Origin: a virus
DNA length: 64,000 nt
IMG/VR virus record: IMGVR_UViG_3300044998_001357
Coordinates: 1 to 64,000 of that record
Strand: one strand, 5' to 3'
Shown here: positions 48,383 to 57,392 of the stretch, piece after piece
Position numbering within the stretch: position 1 is the stretch's first letter
Layout of the letters: each line of letters begins with the position of its first letter
Made by a program: the position numbers and the translations under genes
The notes under the pieces: generated by a model
Seen by the model: the letters and a program-made list of their open reading frames with translations, nothing else
Databases searched by the model: none
What the model was told of the DNA's origin: nothing

Positions 48383-49654
48383 ATGCCGACGCGTATTTTC
48401 TCAGGACCGGTCCATCGCTGGGAAGTCTTTGACCATGTACGACTGTTTAGCGAGATTACTCTGCCGTTCTGGGAAGCTCGGGAATACCTGATGCCCGTGC
48501 TGTACAACGCGATGACCGGCCGTGGTCAGCAGCGAGAGGTGAGTCCCGCCCACATACGGAAAATCAGAAGAGCGATGAGCGAGGGGAGTTTCACCCCCAC
48601 TCCGGCGTCGGCCAATCTGTCGCCCAATCATCGCAAAAGACTACAGATAGAGCAGGGGCGATTCACGCTGGAGGTCGATTCTGGAGACCCATTGCTGCAG
48701 ACCGATGCGGGGCACCGGTTTGAGGTGTTGTCTGCCTTTTTGCGTGACCTGCAACAGCAACTCGCGGCGGCAACCGACGAAGATAAGAAGACGAAGCTAC
48801 AAAGATGGATTCAGCAGGTACGTCAGGCTCCGATTACGGTTACCATTTATCTGGATGGCGACCCTCAGCTGGATTTTCTGCATCTGCAGTTGGGCAAGAC
48901 GGTCGATTCGGCTCATATGTTGTCCCTTCGGCTGCAACAGCAGGCCGTGGGTGACCCGGTGGTGGCGACCGCGTTTGAGGTTGCTCGACGCCTCAACAAG
49001 CACGAAGATTCTCCCTGGAGGGGCGAAATTCGTTTTGACTCCCGAGGAAAAGCGCGACTGCCTATTACCACCCTGTGTGCGCGTGGTTCTAGCGATATTG
49101 CCACCTCGCTCGTGGGACTGGCCCGGGTGGGGGTCGCCTTTGGGGTAACAGACGCCAATCAGCTGGCCGGCCTGCTTGTGGACATCTACTGCGAACTGGT
49201 CAATCACTTCGGCTCGGACGAGGACGGGCCGATGGTCGCCGGAAAGCCACTGGCCGGTCTGTCGGCAGGCGGGAAAAAGGGGCAGGCGACCATGCTGGTG
49301 GGGGTGGCCACCTGTATGGCCTACCGTGTTCTGGCGTCCTCTCGGCAGTCGCTAGAGAGCAACGATATCATGCGGATGGTAGCGGCGGTCGAACAGACCC
49401 TGAACTTTCCGGTGGCCGGCAACTTCTCCGGTCCGCTCAAGCGTGCCACCTTGGGGAAATTCGCCCGGCAGCTTTATCAGGACCGCGACGAGAGTACCCA
49501 GAACGGCGTGCCGCTTAAGCTCATTGACATCCTCTCGGCCTCGACGTTCAATCTGACTCGTCTGCCGACCTTGGAGGACTGTCCCAGTCCGCCCAGTTCC
49601 CCTTGGGACCAGATAGAACAACAGCCTTCCAGGGCCGGCTGGGAGGTTGCATGA
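48383..49654 (+). CDS. DGQHR/DndB-like domain protein
   Basis: 423 residues. Residues 40-75 (NAMTGRGQQREVSPAHIRKI) and the motif DAGHRFEVL near 108 resemble the DGQHR domain of DndB-type proteins, with Gln changed to Gly. DndB regulates DNA phosphorothioation; DGQHR proteins occur in many mobile elements. The role here is unknown; modified-DNA sensing is an inference. Confidence 0.6.
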   Translation: MPTRIFSGPVHRWEVFDHVRLFSEITLPFWEAREYLMPVLYNAMTGRGQQREVSPAHIRKIRRAMSEGSFTPTPASANLSPNHRKRLQIEQGRFTLEVDSGDPLLQTDAGHRFEVLSAFLRDLQQQLAAATDEDKKTKLQRWIQQVRQAPITVTIYLDGDPQLDFLHLQLGKTVDSAHMLSLRLQQQAVGDPVVATAFEVARRLNKHEDSPWRGEIRFDSRGKARLPITTLCARGSSDIATSLVGLARVGVAFGVTDANQLAGLLVDIYCELVNHFGSDEDGPMVAGKPLAGLSAGGKKGQATMLVGVATCMAYRVLASSRQSLESNDIMRMVAAVEQTLNFPVAGNFSGPLKRATLGKFARQLYQDRDESTQNGVPLKLIDILSASTFNLTRLPTLEDCPSPPSSPWDQIEQQPSRAGWEVA

Positions 49655-50760
49655 ATCTGAATTTACTCGCGCCGGTGAATCAGCTGGGCTACGGCTATGT
49701 TGGGCTCAACGTAGCCTTGGCCCTGGACAGGCTGGGCCATGAGGTTGCTCTCTGGCCCATTGGGGGAGTCCAGGCAGAACCCCGATACCACGCCCCGATT
49801 CAGAAAATGATGGAGCGGACCTTGACGTTTAACCCTGCTGCCCCATCGCTGCGTATCTGGCATCCCTTTGACCTGGCTCAGCACTGTGGTAGTCTCCGGG
49901 CCGCGTTCACCTTCTTCGAACTGAACCGGCTGAAACCAGTGGAGCGACACCACCTGCTAGCCCAAGACCTGGTCTTTGTCTCTTCAGAATGGGCACGGGA
50001 AGTTCTCGAGCGAGCAGGATTACCGAGGGAGCGCATCTATTTTGCCATGCCTGGCGTGGACCACAGCATCTTTAGTGTCCGTGAACTTCCCAAGGACTCT
50101 GTTACCACGTTCCTAAGCGTGGGGAAATGGGAGTACCGTAAGGGACACGATTTTCTGCTGCGAGCCTTTGAAGCGGCGTTTGGTAAACAGGATAATGTTC
50201 GACTGGTGATGCACTGTTATAATCCCTGTTTTCAAACGACCGAGCAGGCTAAAATCTACAACGAGCAGTGGGTCGCCTACTATCGCCAGTCGCCTCTAGC
50301 AGACAAGATTGTGATTTCTCCAGGACGACTGGAATCGCAGACTCAACTGGCAGACCTAATGGCCCAGGCCGACTGTGGGGTATTTTTGTCGCGTGCCGAG
50401 GGCTGGAACCTGGAGGCAATGGAGATGATAGCCCTGGGTCGTCCTGTGATTCTCACCAACTACTCGGCCCACACCACATTTGCCCACCCAACAAACAGTC
50501 ACCTGGTGGAAATTACCCAGACCGAACCGGCTGAGGATGGTGTCTGGTTTTCCGCCGGCGACAAACAGTGGAACGGCCAACCCGGAGAGTGGGCTCATCT
50601 GGGCGATACCCAGCTAGAGCAGACAGTCGAGCATCTTCGCTCGATTCATCGCCAAAAGCAATTAGGCACACTGGAACTAAACCATGTTGGTGCTTCTGTT
50701 GCCCGGCAATATACGTGGCATAGAACAGCATATAATATTGTGAGTGTACTTGAATCATGA
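49651..50760 (+). CDS. GT-B glycosyltransferase (family 4-like)
   Basis: 369 residues, ATG overlapping the previous stop. N-terminal Rossmann half (NQLGYGYVGLNVALALDRLGH), C-terminal donor half with SVGKWEYRKGHDFLLRAF, LADLMAQADCGVFLSRAEGWNLEAMEMIALG, the classic E-x7-E region of GT4. Likely adds a sugar from an NDP donor. Confidence 0.82.
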   Translation: MNLNLLAPVNQLGYGYVGLNVALALDRLGHEVALWPIGGVQAEPRYHAPIQKMMERTLTFNPAAPSLRIWHPFDLAQHCGSLRAAFTFFELNRLKPVERHHLLAQDLVFVSSEWAREVLERAGLPRERIYFAMPGVDHSIFSVRELPKDSVTTFLSVGKWEYRKGHDFLLRAFEAAFGKQDNVRLVMHCYNPCFQTTEQAKIYNEQWVAYYRQSPLADKIVISPGRLESQTQLADLMAQADCGVFLSRAEGWNLEAMEMIALGRPVILTNYSAHTTFAHPTNSHLVEITQTEPAEDGVWFSAGDKQWNGQPGEWAHLGDTQLEQTVEHLRSIHRQKQLGTLELNHVGASVARQYTWHRTAYNIVSVLES

Positions 50761-51584
50761 AATGTTGGTCTATCGAGCGGGTTCGCACCCCGGAAAACTG
50801 CGGGGTTGTGACCAGTGGTTACGGTGCGTATTTTCCAGGGGTGCAGTTGCTGTACTGCAGTCTTGTTTGGACCCACGAAAACCTGGAGATGCTGCTCTGG
50901 GAAATTCCGGATTGCCCGTTAACTGCCCAGCAGCGCGACTGGTGTGAGCGACAACCTCGTCTTCGGGTGGAGAAACTTACTGAATGTGTAGTACCGACCT
51001 ACTGGCGGCCGGCATGGCAAAAACCGGCCATGATTCGGCATTCCCCGTTTGAGCGAACGCTTTGGCTTGACGCGGATTGTCTGGTATTACGCTCCCTGTT
51101 GCCTGTATTGGAACACATACAACAGCATCCTTTGTTCTTGACGCCCAACACGATTTACACGCCCAATCATCCCCAGCTGGCCGCTCAATTGGGCATCACG
51201 GACCGCAAAGAGCTCTTCACGCTCAATACCGCCATTGTGGGCTACCACCAGGGACGAGAGGACCATCGCAAGCTGGTGGAACGCTGGTGTGAACTGACCC
51301 GCCGGATTGGTTCTCATCCCGACCATCTGGAGAAATACGTCAGCAACGCCGACGAGGGCGTTCTGCGAACCGTTTTGCAGCTGGAGTCGCAGACCCATAT
51401 CGTCTGGCCGGATTTACACTGGGCCTGGCCGGTGTGGCATGGCCATGACTATCGTCAGGGCAGTCTGGAAGACACGAATAATCTTCTGTCGCGATGGCCC
51501 CATGAATACGTGGTTCATTTTCTCGGTCAGCCCAAAATCTGGGCACCCTCTGAGTTGCTCGACATCGAACCCCACAGGATTTGA
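50757..51584 (+). CDS. GT-A glycosyltransferase
   Basis: 275 residues, overlapping the GT-B gene by four bases. Metal-binding DxD in TLWLDADCLVLRSLL (about 103-108) and a later FLGQPKIW histidine-free end resemble GT8-like enzymes. Substrate unknown; part of a surface- or DNA-glycosylation set. Confidence 0.7.
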   Translation: MKCWSIERVRTPENCGVVTSGYGAYFPGVQLLYCSLVWTHENLEMLLWEIPDCPLTAQQRDWCERQPRLRVEKLTECVVPTYWRPAWQKPAMIRHSPFERTLWLDADCLVLRSLLPVLEHIQQHPLFLTPNTIYTPNHPQLAAQLGITDRKELFTLNTAIVGYHQGREDHRKLVERWCELTRRIGSHPDHLEKYVSNADEGVLRTVLQLESQTHIVWPDLHWAWPVWHGHDYRQGSLEDTNNLLSRWPHEYVVHFLGQPKIWAPSELLDIEPHRI

Positions 51585-51587
51585 AAC

Positions 51588-52073
51588 ATGAGTGATGTAA
51601 CAATTAGAGAGTTAGAGTATATTGATTTGAGTAATGGATTCATTGAAACACTATGTCGGTTGAGTCCAACCACCACCAAAAACATCGTTCAGTCCATGGA
51701 CATCATTAACAAGCTTCGTCAAACGGAGACGACCACGGTGCTAGTGGCCCAGAAACTCGATAGGGAGATTATCGGGACTGCCACTCTGGTGCTGATGCCG
51801 AAATTTATACATAACGGCGGGGTCGTGGGTCAAATCGAGGATGTTGTTGTGAAGGACGCCTGGTCCCGGCAAGGGATTGGCTCTGCTTTGGTGCGCCGGT
51901 GTATATCGCTGGCGAAAGAAAAGAAGTGCTACAAGGTGGTTCTCCACTGCAAGGAAGAAATTCAATATTTTTATACTTCGCTGGGTTTTCGGCCTCACGA
52001 AGTAGCACTACGACTTGACCTGGGCGGTGAAAATGAGTTTTCAACAGGCGAAGAAGTCAGGGAGGGTCGCTGA
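51588..52073 (+). CDS. GNA1-like N-acetyltransferase
   Basis: 161 residues. GNAT fold with GTATLVLMPKFIHNGG, GQIEDVVVKDAWSRQGIGSAL (acetyl-CoA loop RQGIGSA) and YKVVLHCKEE, closest in look to glucosamine-6-phosphate N-acetyltransferase. It would supply N-acetylglucosamine phosphate for UDP-GlcNAc, the donor for the neighbouring glycosyltransferases. Confidence 0.75.
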   Translation: MSDVTIRELEYIDLSNGFIETLCRLSPTTTKNIVQSMDIINKLRQTETTTVLVAQKLDREIIGTATLVLMPKFIHNGGVVGQIEDVVVKDAWSRQGIGSALVRRCISLAKEKKCYKVVLHCKEEIQYFYTSLGFRPHEVALRLDLGGENEFSTGEEVREGR

Positions 52074-52539
52074 ACAAATCGTGGGCGAAATCCTCCGAAA
52101 GGCTGGGGTTGTTTGTAGACGACACGAAGGAAAAAACTCAGAATGGGATTTGCAATGCGTACTATCGACCGGGATTGTGTTTACCATTGAGGTGAAATAC
52201 GACCTGCTTGCATCGACTACAGGAAACATAGCCATCGAGTACGCCAATCCCCGCACAAACAAACCCTCCGGCCTATTCGCGACCAAGTCAAATCTATGGT
52301 TCATTGTTTTGGATAAGCCGTTGTCGGTATGGGTTGCCAAAACAGAAGACCTAAAGCTTTTTTTTTCGACTCAACCTCCACTGAAAATCATCGAGAAGGC
52401 TGGAGACGGCAACGCCGCCTTAAGACTTTATTCCAAGGACCACATTCTCGATTCTGTTTTTTCACGACTGGACGAGTTGCCTCCCTGGTCTATCTTCAAG
52501 GAGTTGGAAAACTTGTTGGGTTGCAATCCACTGGAATGA
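52033..52539 (+). CDS. PD-(D/E)xK nuclease-like protein
   Basis: 168 residues; the ATG at 52033 overlaps the GNA1-like gene. RVAEQIVGEILRKAG is the leading helix, then SEWDLQC and FTIEVKYD give D-x(n)-E-x-K spacing. Small phage enzymes of this fold include Holliday-junction and restriction-like nucleases. Function unproven. Confidence 0.6.
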   Translation: MSFQQAKKSGRVAEQIVGEILRKAGVVCRRHEGKNSEWDLQCVLSTGIVFTIEVKYDLLASTTGNIAIEYANPRTNKPSGLFATKSNLWFIVLDKPLSVWVAKTEDLKLFFSTQPPLKIIEKAGDGNAALRLYSKDHILDSVFSRLDELPPWSIFKELENLLGCNPLE

Positions 52540-52546
52540 GGTTAGG

Positions 52547-52957
52547 ATGATGAAAATTGAGGTCTTATTGGTTGCTTGTGCTCCAAATGTAACGTCTCCT
52601 GCTTATAGCGCGGTGCTTTGTTGTGATACTCCTGAGGGACTGGCCTTTCCTCGCCGTGAACTGGATGAGAACTGTTCTTCTTTAGAGACCGCTGCGAAGA
52701 TGCTTGAAGATTCTTTGGGTTTGCAGGCCCGAATTTTTGGACACGGCTGGGTGGATTTGCTTCCTCTGCCTGTTGCGGACCACGCTCTGCGAGTTCGCGA
52801 CGGAATTCGTTGGATTGGGCTGGCTTACAGCTGTATCATTCCGCAGCGAGTGAAGCCAAAGCAAGACGCAAAATGGGTGGAATTGGCTGAGATTGTTGTA
52901 TCGAGGATGGTTGAAGACCATCTCGATATTCTGCACACATCTTGTCAACGGAGCTAA
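52547..52957 (+). CDS. Nudix-fold protein with degenerate box
   Basis: 136 residues after GAGGTTAGG. AVLCCDTPEGLAFPRRELDEN, then SLETAAKMLEDSLGL occupies the Nudix box, but the central Arg-Glu and one metal Glu are replaced (KM in place of RE). It likely binds a nucleotide but may not hydrolyse it. Confidence 0.55.
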   Translation: MMKIEVLLVACAPNVTSPAYSAVLCCDTPEGLAFPRRELDENCSSLETAAKMLEDSLGLQARIFGHGWVDLLPLPVADHALRVRDGIRWIGLAYSCIIPQRVKPKQDAKWVELAEIVVSRMVEDHLDILHTSCQRS

Positions 52958-52960
52958 GTC

Positions 52961-53296
52961 ATGTTCGGTTTCTTCTCTCGTGTAAACAATCAGCCAACTC
53001 TAACGATTAGCGTTCCTCCTGACCAGGATTATGTTAAACTTGATTTGAACCTTGGCAAATCCCCAACCCCTGAAGCTCTTCGCGACTTTGGACGGCTACT
53101 GTTTTATCTCAATCGAGGCGTATTGGTTTCTCTTATTATTAATACGCTCAAGCAGTTAGACCAAGAGCGCTCCGAAATTATTCTCAAAGAGTGGGACATG
53201 ATGGAGAAAAAAGGAAGCGCCATGATGTCTGTTCCGTTGATTCGGCCAACTCAGGTGTTTTCACAAAATAGAATGGAGAATAGTAAAGATGATTGA
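52961..53296 (+). CDS. Unknown 111-residue protein
   Basis: Mixed alpha/beta with a central hydrophobic pair (LLFYLNRGVLVSLIINTL) and a charged helix. It overlaps the ThyX start by eight bases, so it is part of the same operon. Confidence 0.6.
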   Translation: MFGFFSRVNNQPTLTISVPPDQDYVKLDLNLGKSPTPEALRDFGRLLFYLNRGVLVSLIINTLKQLDQERSEIILKEWDMMEKKGSAMMSVPLIRPTQVFSQNRMENSKDD

Positions 53297-54155
53297 GGCT
53301 CGGATTGTGTGTGATTCACTTAGTAAAGCCGGCACTCGGCTAACAACTTTTGTGCTCACCTATCCACGCTTTATCCATTCGGAACTGATGACGCACCGGT
53401 GTTTTAGCCGCAATGCCGCCTCGAGTCGTGCGATTCCCATTAGCCGAATGCTGGCGTCGGTATTGAACAATCCCGCCGAGCCGGTTGAGTGGGGTGCCAA
53501 TAATCCCGGAATGCAATCCAAGACTCTTTTGACCGGCTGGCGAAAAGTTGCCGCTCGCCGGCTGTGGCGATTTTCCTCGAAAGTCGCCTGCGTGATATCT
53601 TGGGGTTTAAGCAAGCTGGGCACCCACAAGCAGATTGCCAATCGGGTGACCGAGCCTTATGCGCATATACAGACCATTGTGACCGCCACCGACTTTGAAA
53701 ACTTCTTCTGTCTGCGTGCCCACAAGGACGCTCAACCCGAATTCAAATATCTGGCATTTCTAATGCTTCGTGCCTACATTGAGTCTACGCCCAAAAGCCT
53801 GGAGGTTGGGCAGTGGCATCTACCCTTTGCCGATAAGTATATTCCTGAGGGATTGACCGAGGCACAACTACTCAAGATTACCACGGCTCGCTGCGCCCGG
53901 GTGTCGTACGCCAACTTCGAGGGTGATATCGACTTTCAGAAGGACTACAAGCTACACGACAGTCTGTTGGAAAATGGCCACATGTCTCCCTTCGAGCACG
54001 CGGCACGCTGTGAAGACAGTCTGGTTTGTTCGGGTAATCTACGTGGCTTTACTCAGTATCGTAAACTGTTCCATAACGAGTGTCGAACATTGAGTATGAG
54101 CGAGGCAAAGGTCTTGCTGGAACAGTGGCTTGCCGAAATGGGGGTGACTGCTTGA
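53289..54155 (+). CDS. thyX: FAD-dependent thymidylate synthase ThyX, divergent
   Basis: 288 residues. The signature RHRxxSxNxxSxR appears as THRCFSRNAASSR (about 35-48), with the first Arg replaced by Thr. A second motif (TQYRKLFHNECR) lies near 265. ThyX methylates dUMP to dTMP with CH2-THF, NADPH and FAD. Together with the reductase and dCMP deaminase it gives the phage its own dTTP route. Confidence 0.83.
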   Translation: MIEARIVCDSLSKAGTRLTTFVLTYPRFIHSELMTHRCFSRNAASSRAIPISRMLASVLNNPAEPVEWGANNPGMQSKTLLTGWRKVAARRLWRFSSKVACVISWGLSKLGTHKQIANRVTEPYAHIQTIVTATDFENFFCLRAHKDAQPEFKYLAFLMLRAYIESTPKSLEVGQWHLPFADKYIPEGLTEAQLLKITTARCARVSYANFEGDIDFQKDYKLHDSLLENGHMSPFEHAARCEDSLVCSGNLRGFTQYRKLFHNECRTLSMSEAKVLLEQWLAEMGVTA

Positions 54156-54733
54156 GAATTCTGTGGCAGAAGTGGATTGACCCCATTGCGCCGCTGGTTA
54201 CCGGCTCTAAGCAGGACAGGGTCGATGAAGAGGGTGATGGCGATTCTTCGGTTATGGACCACGCCAGGGGAATACATTTTGGGCCTGGAATCATTGGTCC
54301 TCTCGGAATTGTGCCGCTTCACGAGAGCATCCTACCTAGCCGTCTTTACAACTTCTGGATGGCCAACTGCGACTTTGACCTTTCGGCTCGGGTCGTTGAA
54401 CTACTTGAGTGTGTGCGTGGTGTCGAGACGCTAGACATCTTTACTCGCTACCGTTTTCGGGTGGCGATTGGAAAGGTGTTCGACGAACACCTTGTGAAAC
54501 AAGAGATTGAAAAAATTCTTACCGGGCAAAGGGTTCTTCCCGGCAAGATTGATTTTTTGCGTTCGAAATTGCCTGAGGTTTACACGTTCTGGGCAATTCT
54601 GATTAACCATAAATATATCGATTTTGTTGTTGCTGATACCCCCGAAGGCCTCAGGCATCAAGTTGGCGTTAAGAAAGGCCCCGCAGAGGAAATCATTTGG
54701 TGCTGGGATGAGCAAACGAAGAGTAGTGACTGA
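54152..54733 (+). CDS. Unknown 193-residue protein, TTG start
   Basis: TTG overlapping the ThyX stop (TTGA). Mixed protein with FDLSARVVELLECVRGV and a C-terminal strand set. No family recognised. Its end overlaps the sigma-like gene by 26 bases. Confidence 0.6.
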   Translation: MRILWQKWIDPIAPLVTGSKQDRVDEEGDGDSSVMDHARGIHFGPGIIGPLGIVPLHESILPSRLYNFWMANCDFDLSARVVELLECVRGVETLDIFTRYRFRVAIGKVFDEHLVKQEIEKILTGQRVLPGKIDFLRSKLPEVYTFWAILINHKYIDFVVADTPEGLRHQVGVKKGPAEEIIWCWDEQTKSSD

Positions 54734-55247
54734 TGCCGAGTTCAACAAGGCACTCTATGGCGTGCCTGGCGACGAGCAATCGATTCGCGATGCGTCAAAC
54801 AATAGAAATATCCTAAAATCTGTCAGTTCATCCTATCGGAGATTCCTGAGCCAGGATGTTCTTCTGGGATGTGAACTTCACGCTTTATGGCGCACGCTAC
54901 AGTATCATCGCGACGAGTATGGCCAGAAGTTCACAACATCGCTATACCGTTTTGCTCACTGGCAATGCAGGTGCGAGATACGAAAATTGTGCTTTTTTCT
55001 GCAGCAGCGCAACAAGGCCGGCTGTCGTCTACCGGTTCTTATGGTTGAGCGTGATAACTTAGTAGATAATATCAGAGATGCAATTACATGCTTAAAACAC
55101 GAGTGGATGCGCTCAATTATTGTTGATTACTATTTCTTTGGGTATTCATTGCGGCAAATCGCTGTCCGAAACGGTCTTTGCTACGAGGGTACACGCAAGC
55201 GACTGCGATTGGCCGAACGTGAACTAGGAAAAATTTTGGCTGACTGA
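54708..55247 (+). CDS. Sigma factor-like protein
   Basis: 179 residues. Helical region 2-like segment (ALWRTLQYHRDEYGQKFTTS, then YRFAHWQCRCEIRK) and a region 4-like HTH at the end (DYYFFGYSLRQIAVRNGL, YEGTRKRLRLAERELGKIL). Size is that of ECF-type sigma factors. It could direct RNA polymerase to middle or late phage promoters. Confidence 0.65.
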   Translation: MSKRRVVTDAEFNKALYGVPGDEQSIRDASNNRNILKSVSSSYRRFLSQDVLLGCELHALWRTLQYHRDEYGQKFTTSLYRFAHWQCRCEIRKLCFFLQQRNKAGCRLPVLMVERDNLVDNIRDAITCLKHEWMRSIIVDYYFFGYSLRQIAVRNGLCYEGTRKRLRLAERELGKILAD

Positions 55248-55312
55248 TAGTCAATTTGTTTCCTCGGTGAGTATTATTTTTGCCTTCCATTCCCTTGAAA
55301 ACTGGAGTTGAT

Positions 55313-55615
55313 ATGAAGAGCCTAGATTATGTGGTTGAGTTCGTAAACATGGACCAAAACAAGATTAAAGACACCTTTGAAGCTGTCCGTAAGGTCGTGA
55401 AGGTCGGCCGAATGCTTGCCAAATTGACTATCACCACAACGGTCGATGACGATGCACTGGAACGATTTGAGGCGATTCTGGATGTGATTGAACCCATCGC
55501 CAAGGAACCGGCTATCTGGGAGCTTATCAAGCTCGTGTTGAGCCTGCTCAGTAAGGACAACAATCCGGCGGGGCGTGCTGCTGAACTGACTTATCTTTTG
55601 GAAAAGGCTGATTAA
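55313..55615 (+). CDS. Unknown 100-residue helical protein
   Basis: All-helical with AVRKVVKVGRMLAKL and ILDVIEPIAKEPAIWELI. The stop overlaps the ATG of the secreted protein at 55615. Perhaps a small membrane-associated or chaperone-like protein. Confidence 0.55.
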   Translation: MKSLDYVVEFVNMDQNKIKDTFEAVRKVVKVGRMLAKLTITTTVDDDALERFEAILDVIEPIAKEPAIWELIKLVLSLLSKDNNPAGRAAELTYLLEKAD

Positions 55616-56397
55616 TGAACCGGTTGCTTTTTTTCCTGGCCCTGACCTCGTTGGGGCCGGCTTTTGCTGCCGACTTTGTGATTCCGCAGCAAAAGATTGT
55701 CGGAGCCGAGCAGGTGATTTCGCCGGGTGAACTGGTGACCCTGTCGGTTAGTCCACCCGAGAAAACCCCAGGACTGACTTCTACCAGCTATAAGTGGAAG
55801 ATTCTTGAAGGCACCCAGGAACGCCGCTTTGCGGTGGATGTCAACGGAAACATCTTTTTCGGCGCGGGTATCAAACCACGGACGTTCACGGCGGTGGTGG
55901 CTATTACCCATCTCTTTACCGAACGAACCGGCGACAAGGTGACACGGGCTGCCACCCACACGGAAATTCTCACCGCGACCATTCGGGTGGGCGGCGAACT
56001 TCCGCCGCCGGATGGGGACAAGACCCCAGTGGTGCCCAAGCCCGATACCGATGCCTCCTTCCCTGCGGGAAAGTATCAGCTGGCTCGTTTTGCTTACGAA
56101 GCGGGTATGAAGGTTTCGGCTTCGGGGCGGACCAAAGGTAGGGCTCTGGCGGACTCGTTCAAGAACATCGCCTCGGCGATTGCGGCGGGCGGCCTCAAGG
56201 ATGCGCGAGCGATTTTGAAGCAAACCAAGGATAGTAACGACGCTGCTCTGGGCGACCAGGTCTCTGCCTGGGAATCGTTTAGTGATGCCCTGGAAGAAAA
56301 GCTGTTTACTCTTTACCAGTCGGGTTCGTTGCGCTCGGCTGCGGATTTTGCCACCGCCTGGAATGAACTTGCCCAGGGTTTGGAGAAAGTGAAGTGA
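55615..56397 (+). CDS. Secreted protein with Ig-like domain, unknown
   Basis: 260 residues: signal peptide (RLLFFLALTSLGPAFAA), a beta-sandwich-like part (30-125, ISPGELVTLSVSPPEK), a PPPDGDKTPVVPKP linker, then a helical domain. Style of planctomycete secreted proteins. Its stop overlaps the GTG of the protease at 56394. Confidence 0.65.
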   Translation: MNRLLFFLALTSLGPAFAADFVIPQQKIVGAEQVISPGELVTLSVSPPEKTPGLTSTSYKWKILEGTQERRFAVDVNGNIFFGAGIKPRTFTAVVAITHLFTERTGDKVTRAATHTEILTATIRVGGELPPPDGDKTPVVPKPDTDASFPAGKYQLARFAYEAGMKVSASGRTKGRALADSFKNIASAIAAGGLKDARAILKQTKDSNDAALGDQVSAWESFSDALEEKLFTLYQSGSLRSAADFATAWNELAQGLEKVK

Positions 56398-57377
56398 GCG
56401 AACTTATCCGCGCTTTTGAAAAAGGGGAACTTTCAGGCTGGTTGGGTGACAAGAACCCCGGACTGATTCGTTCGGAGTTCCGACTTCTGAGTCAGTCGGG
56501 ATATCTCAGTACGTTTGCGATTAGCGGCCGAGAAAAACGCGCCCAGAACGCGGGCCGCAAAACCATGCTGTACCTACTGGCCCGGAAGGTGCTTGGCAAG
56601 GACATTCCGCTTTATCGCCAGGAGATTGGCGACTGCGCGAGCTTTGGCGGAAAAAACGCTATCGAACTGTTGCAGTGCTCCCAGATTGCGGTGCAGAAGC
56701 AAGAAATTCGCTGGCGACCCGTCTTTCCGCCCTACACCTACGGAGCCAGTCGGGTCTACGTCGGTCGTGGTCGATTGCCACGCAAACCAGACGGTTCCTG
56801 GGGCGATGGTTCGACGGGGGCCTGGATTGCCCAGTCGTTTCTTCGCTACGGCTGCCTGTTTGCCGACGAGGCGGGTGTACCGGCCTACAGCGGCCGGGTG
56901 GCGACCGCGTTTGGCGACAGCGACCCCAGAAACGACCTGGATAAATGGCTTCCCACCGCCAAGGCCTACCTGACCGGTGCGGCGGCACTGGTTCGTACCT
57001 GGAAGGAACTGGTCGATGCTATTAGTAATGGCTATCCAGTCTTTTGTGGGTCTATGGTCGGTTTTGAGTGGCAGCCGCGCCGCGATGGGTTTCACTACCG
57101 TGGGGAAAAGTGGGCTCATCTGATGTGCTTTACCGGGGTCTGTGACGACCCCAGTAACCCCTATGCCATCCTGCAAAACAGCTGGGGGGATGTCCACGGC
57201 CGACTCAAAGATTTTGACGACGGACACCTGTTGCCACCAGGCAGTCTACGCATCCGCCGTGCGGATGCCGAGGCGATTCTGGCCGCTCGAGACAGCTATG
57301 CGGTCAGTCAGTTTCGTGGTTTTCCAGACCAGTCTCAAGAAATTCAGCGTCATATGTTTGACTTGATTGGGAAATAA
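56394..57377 (+). CDS. Papain-fold (C1-like) cysteine protease
   Basis: 327 residues, GTG start overlapping the previous stop. Catalytic Cys in QEIGDCASFGG (about 80), His in KWAHLMCFTGV (about 242) and Asn in ILQNSWGD (about 262) give the C1 triad order. No signal peptide is evident at its start, unlike its neighbours. Planctomycete C1-like proteases have similar spacing. It may process the neighbouring secreted proteins or attack host surface proteins. Confidence 0.8.
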   Translation: MSELIRAFEKGELSGWLGDKNPGLIRSEFRLLSQSGYLSTFAISGREKRAQNAGRKTMLYLLARKVLGKDIPLYRQEIGDCASFGGKNAIELLQCSQIAVQKQEIRWRPVFPPYTYGASRVYVGRGRLPRKPDGSWGDGSTGAWIAQSFLRYGCLFADEAGVPAYSGRVATAFGDSDPRNDLDKWLPTAKAYLTGAAALVRTWKELVDAISNGYPVFCGSMVGFEWQPRRDGFHYRGEKWAHLMCFTGVCDDPSNPYAILQNSWGDVHGRLKDFDDGHLLPPGSLRIRRADAEAILAARDSYAVSQFRGFPDQSQEIQRHMFDLIGK

Positions 57378-57392
57378 CTTTAAGGATTTGAC

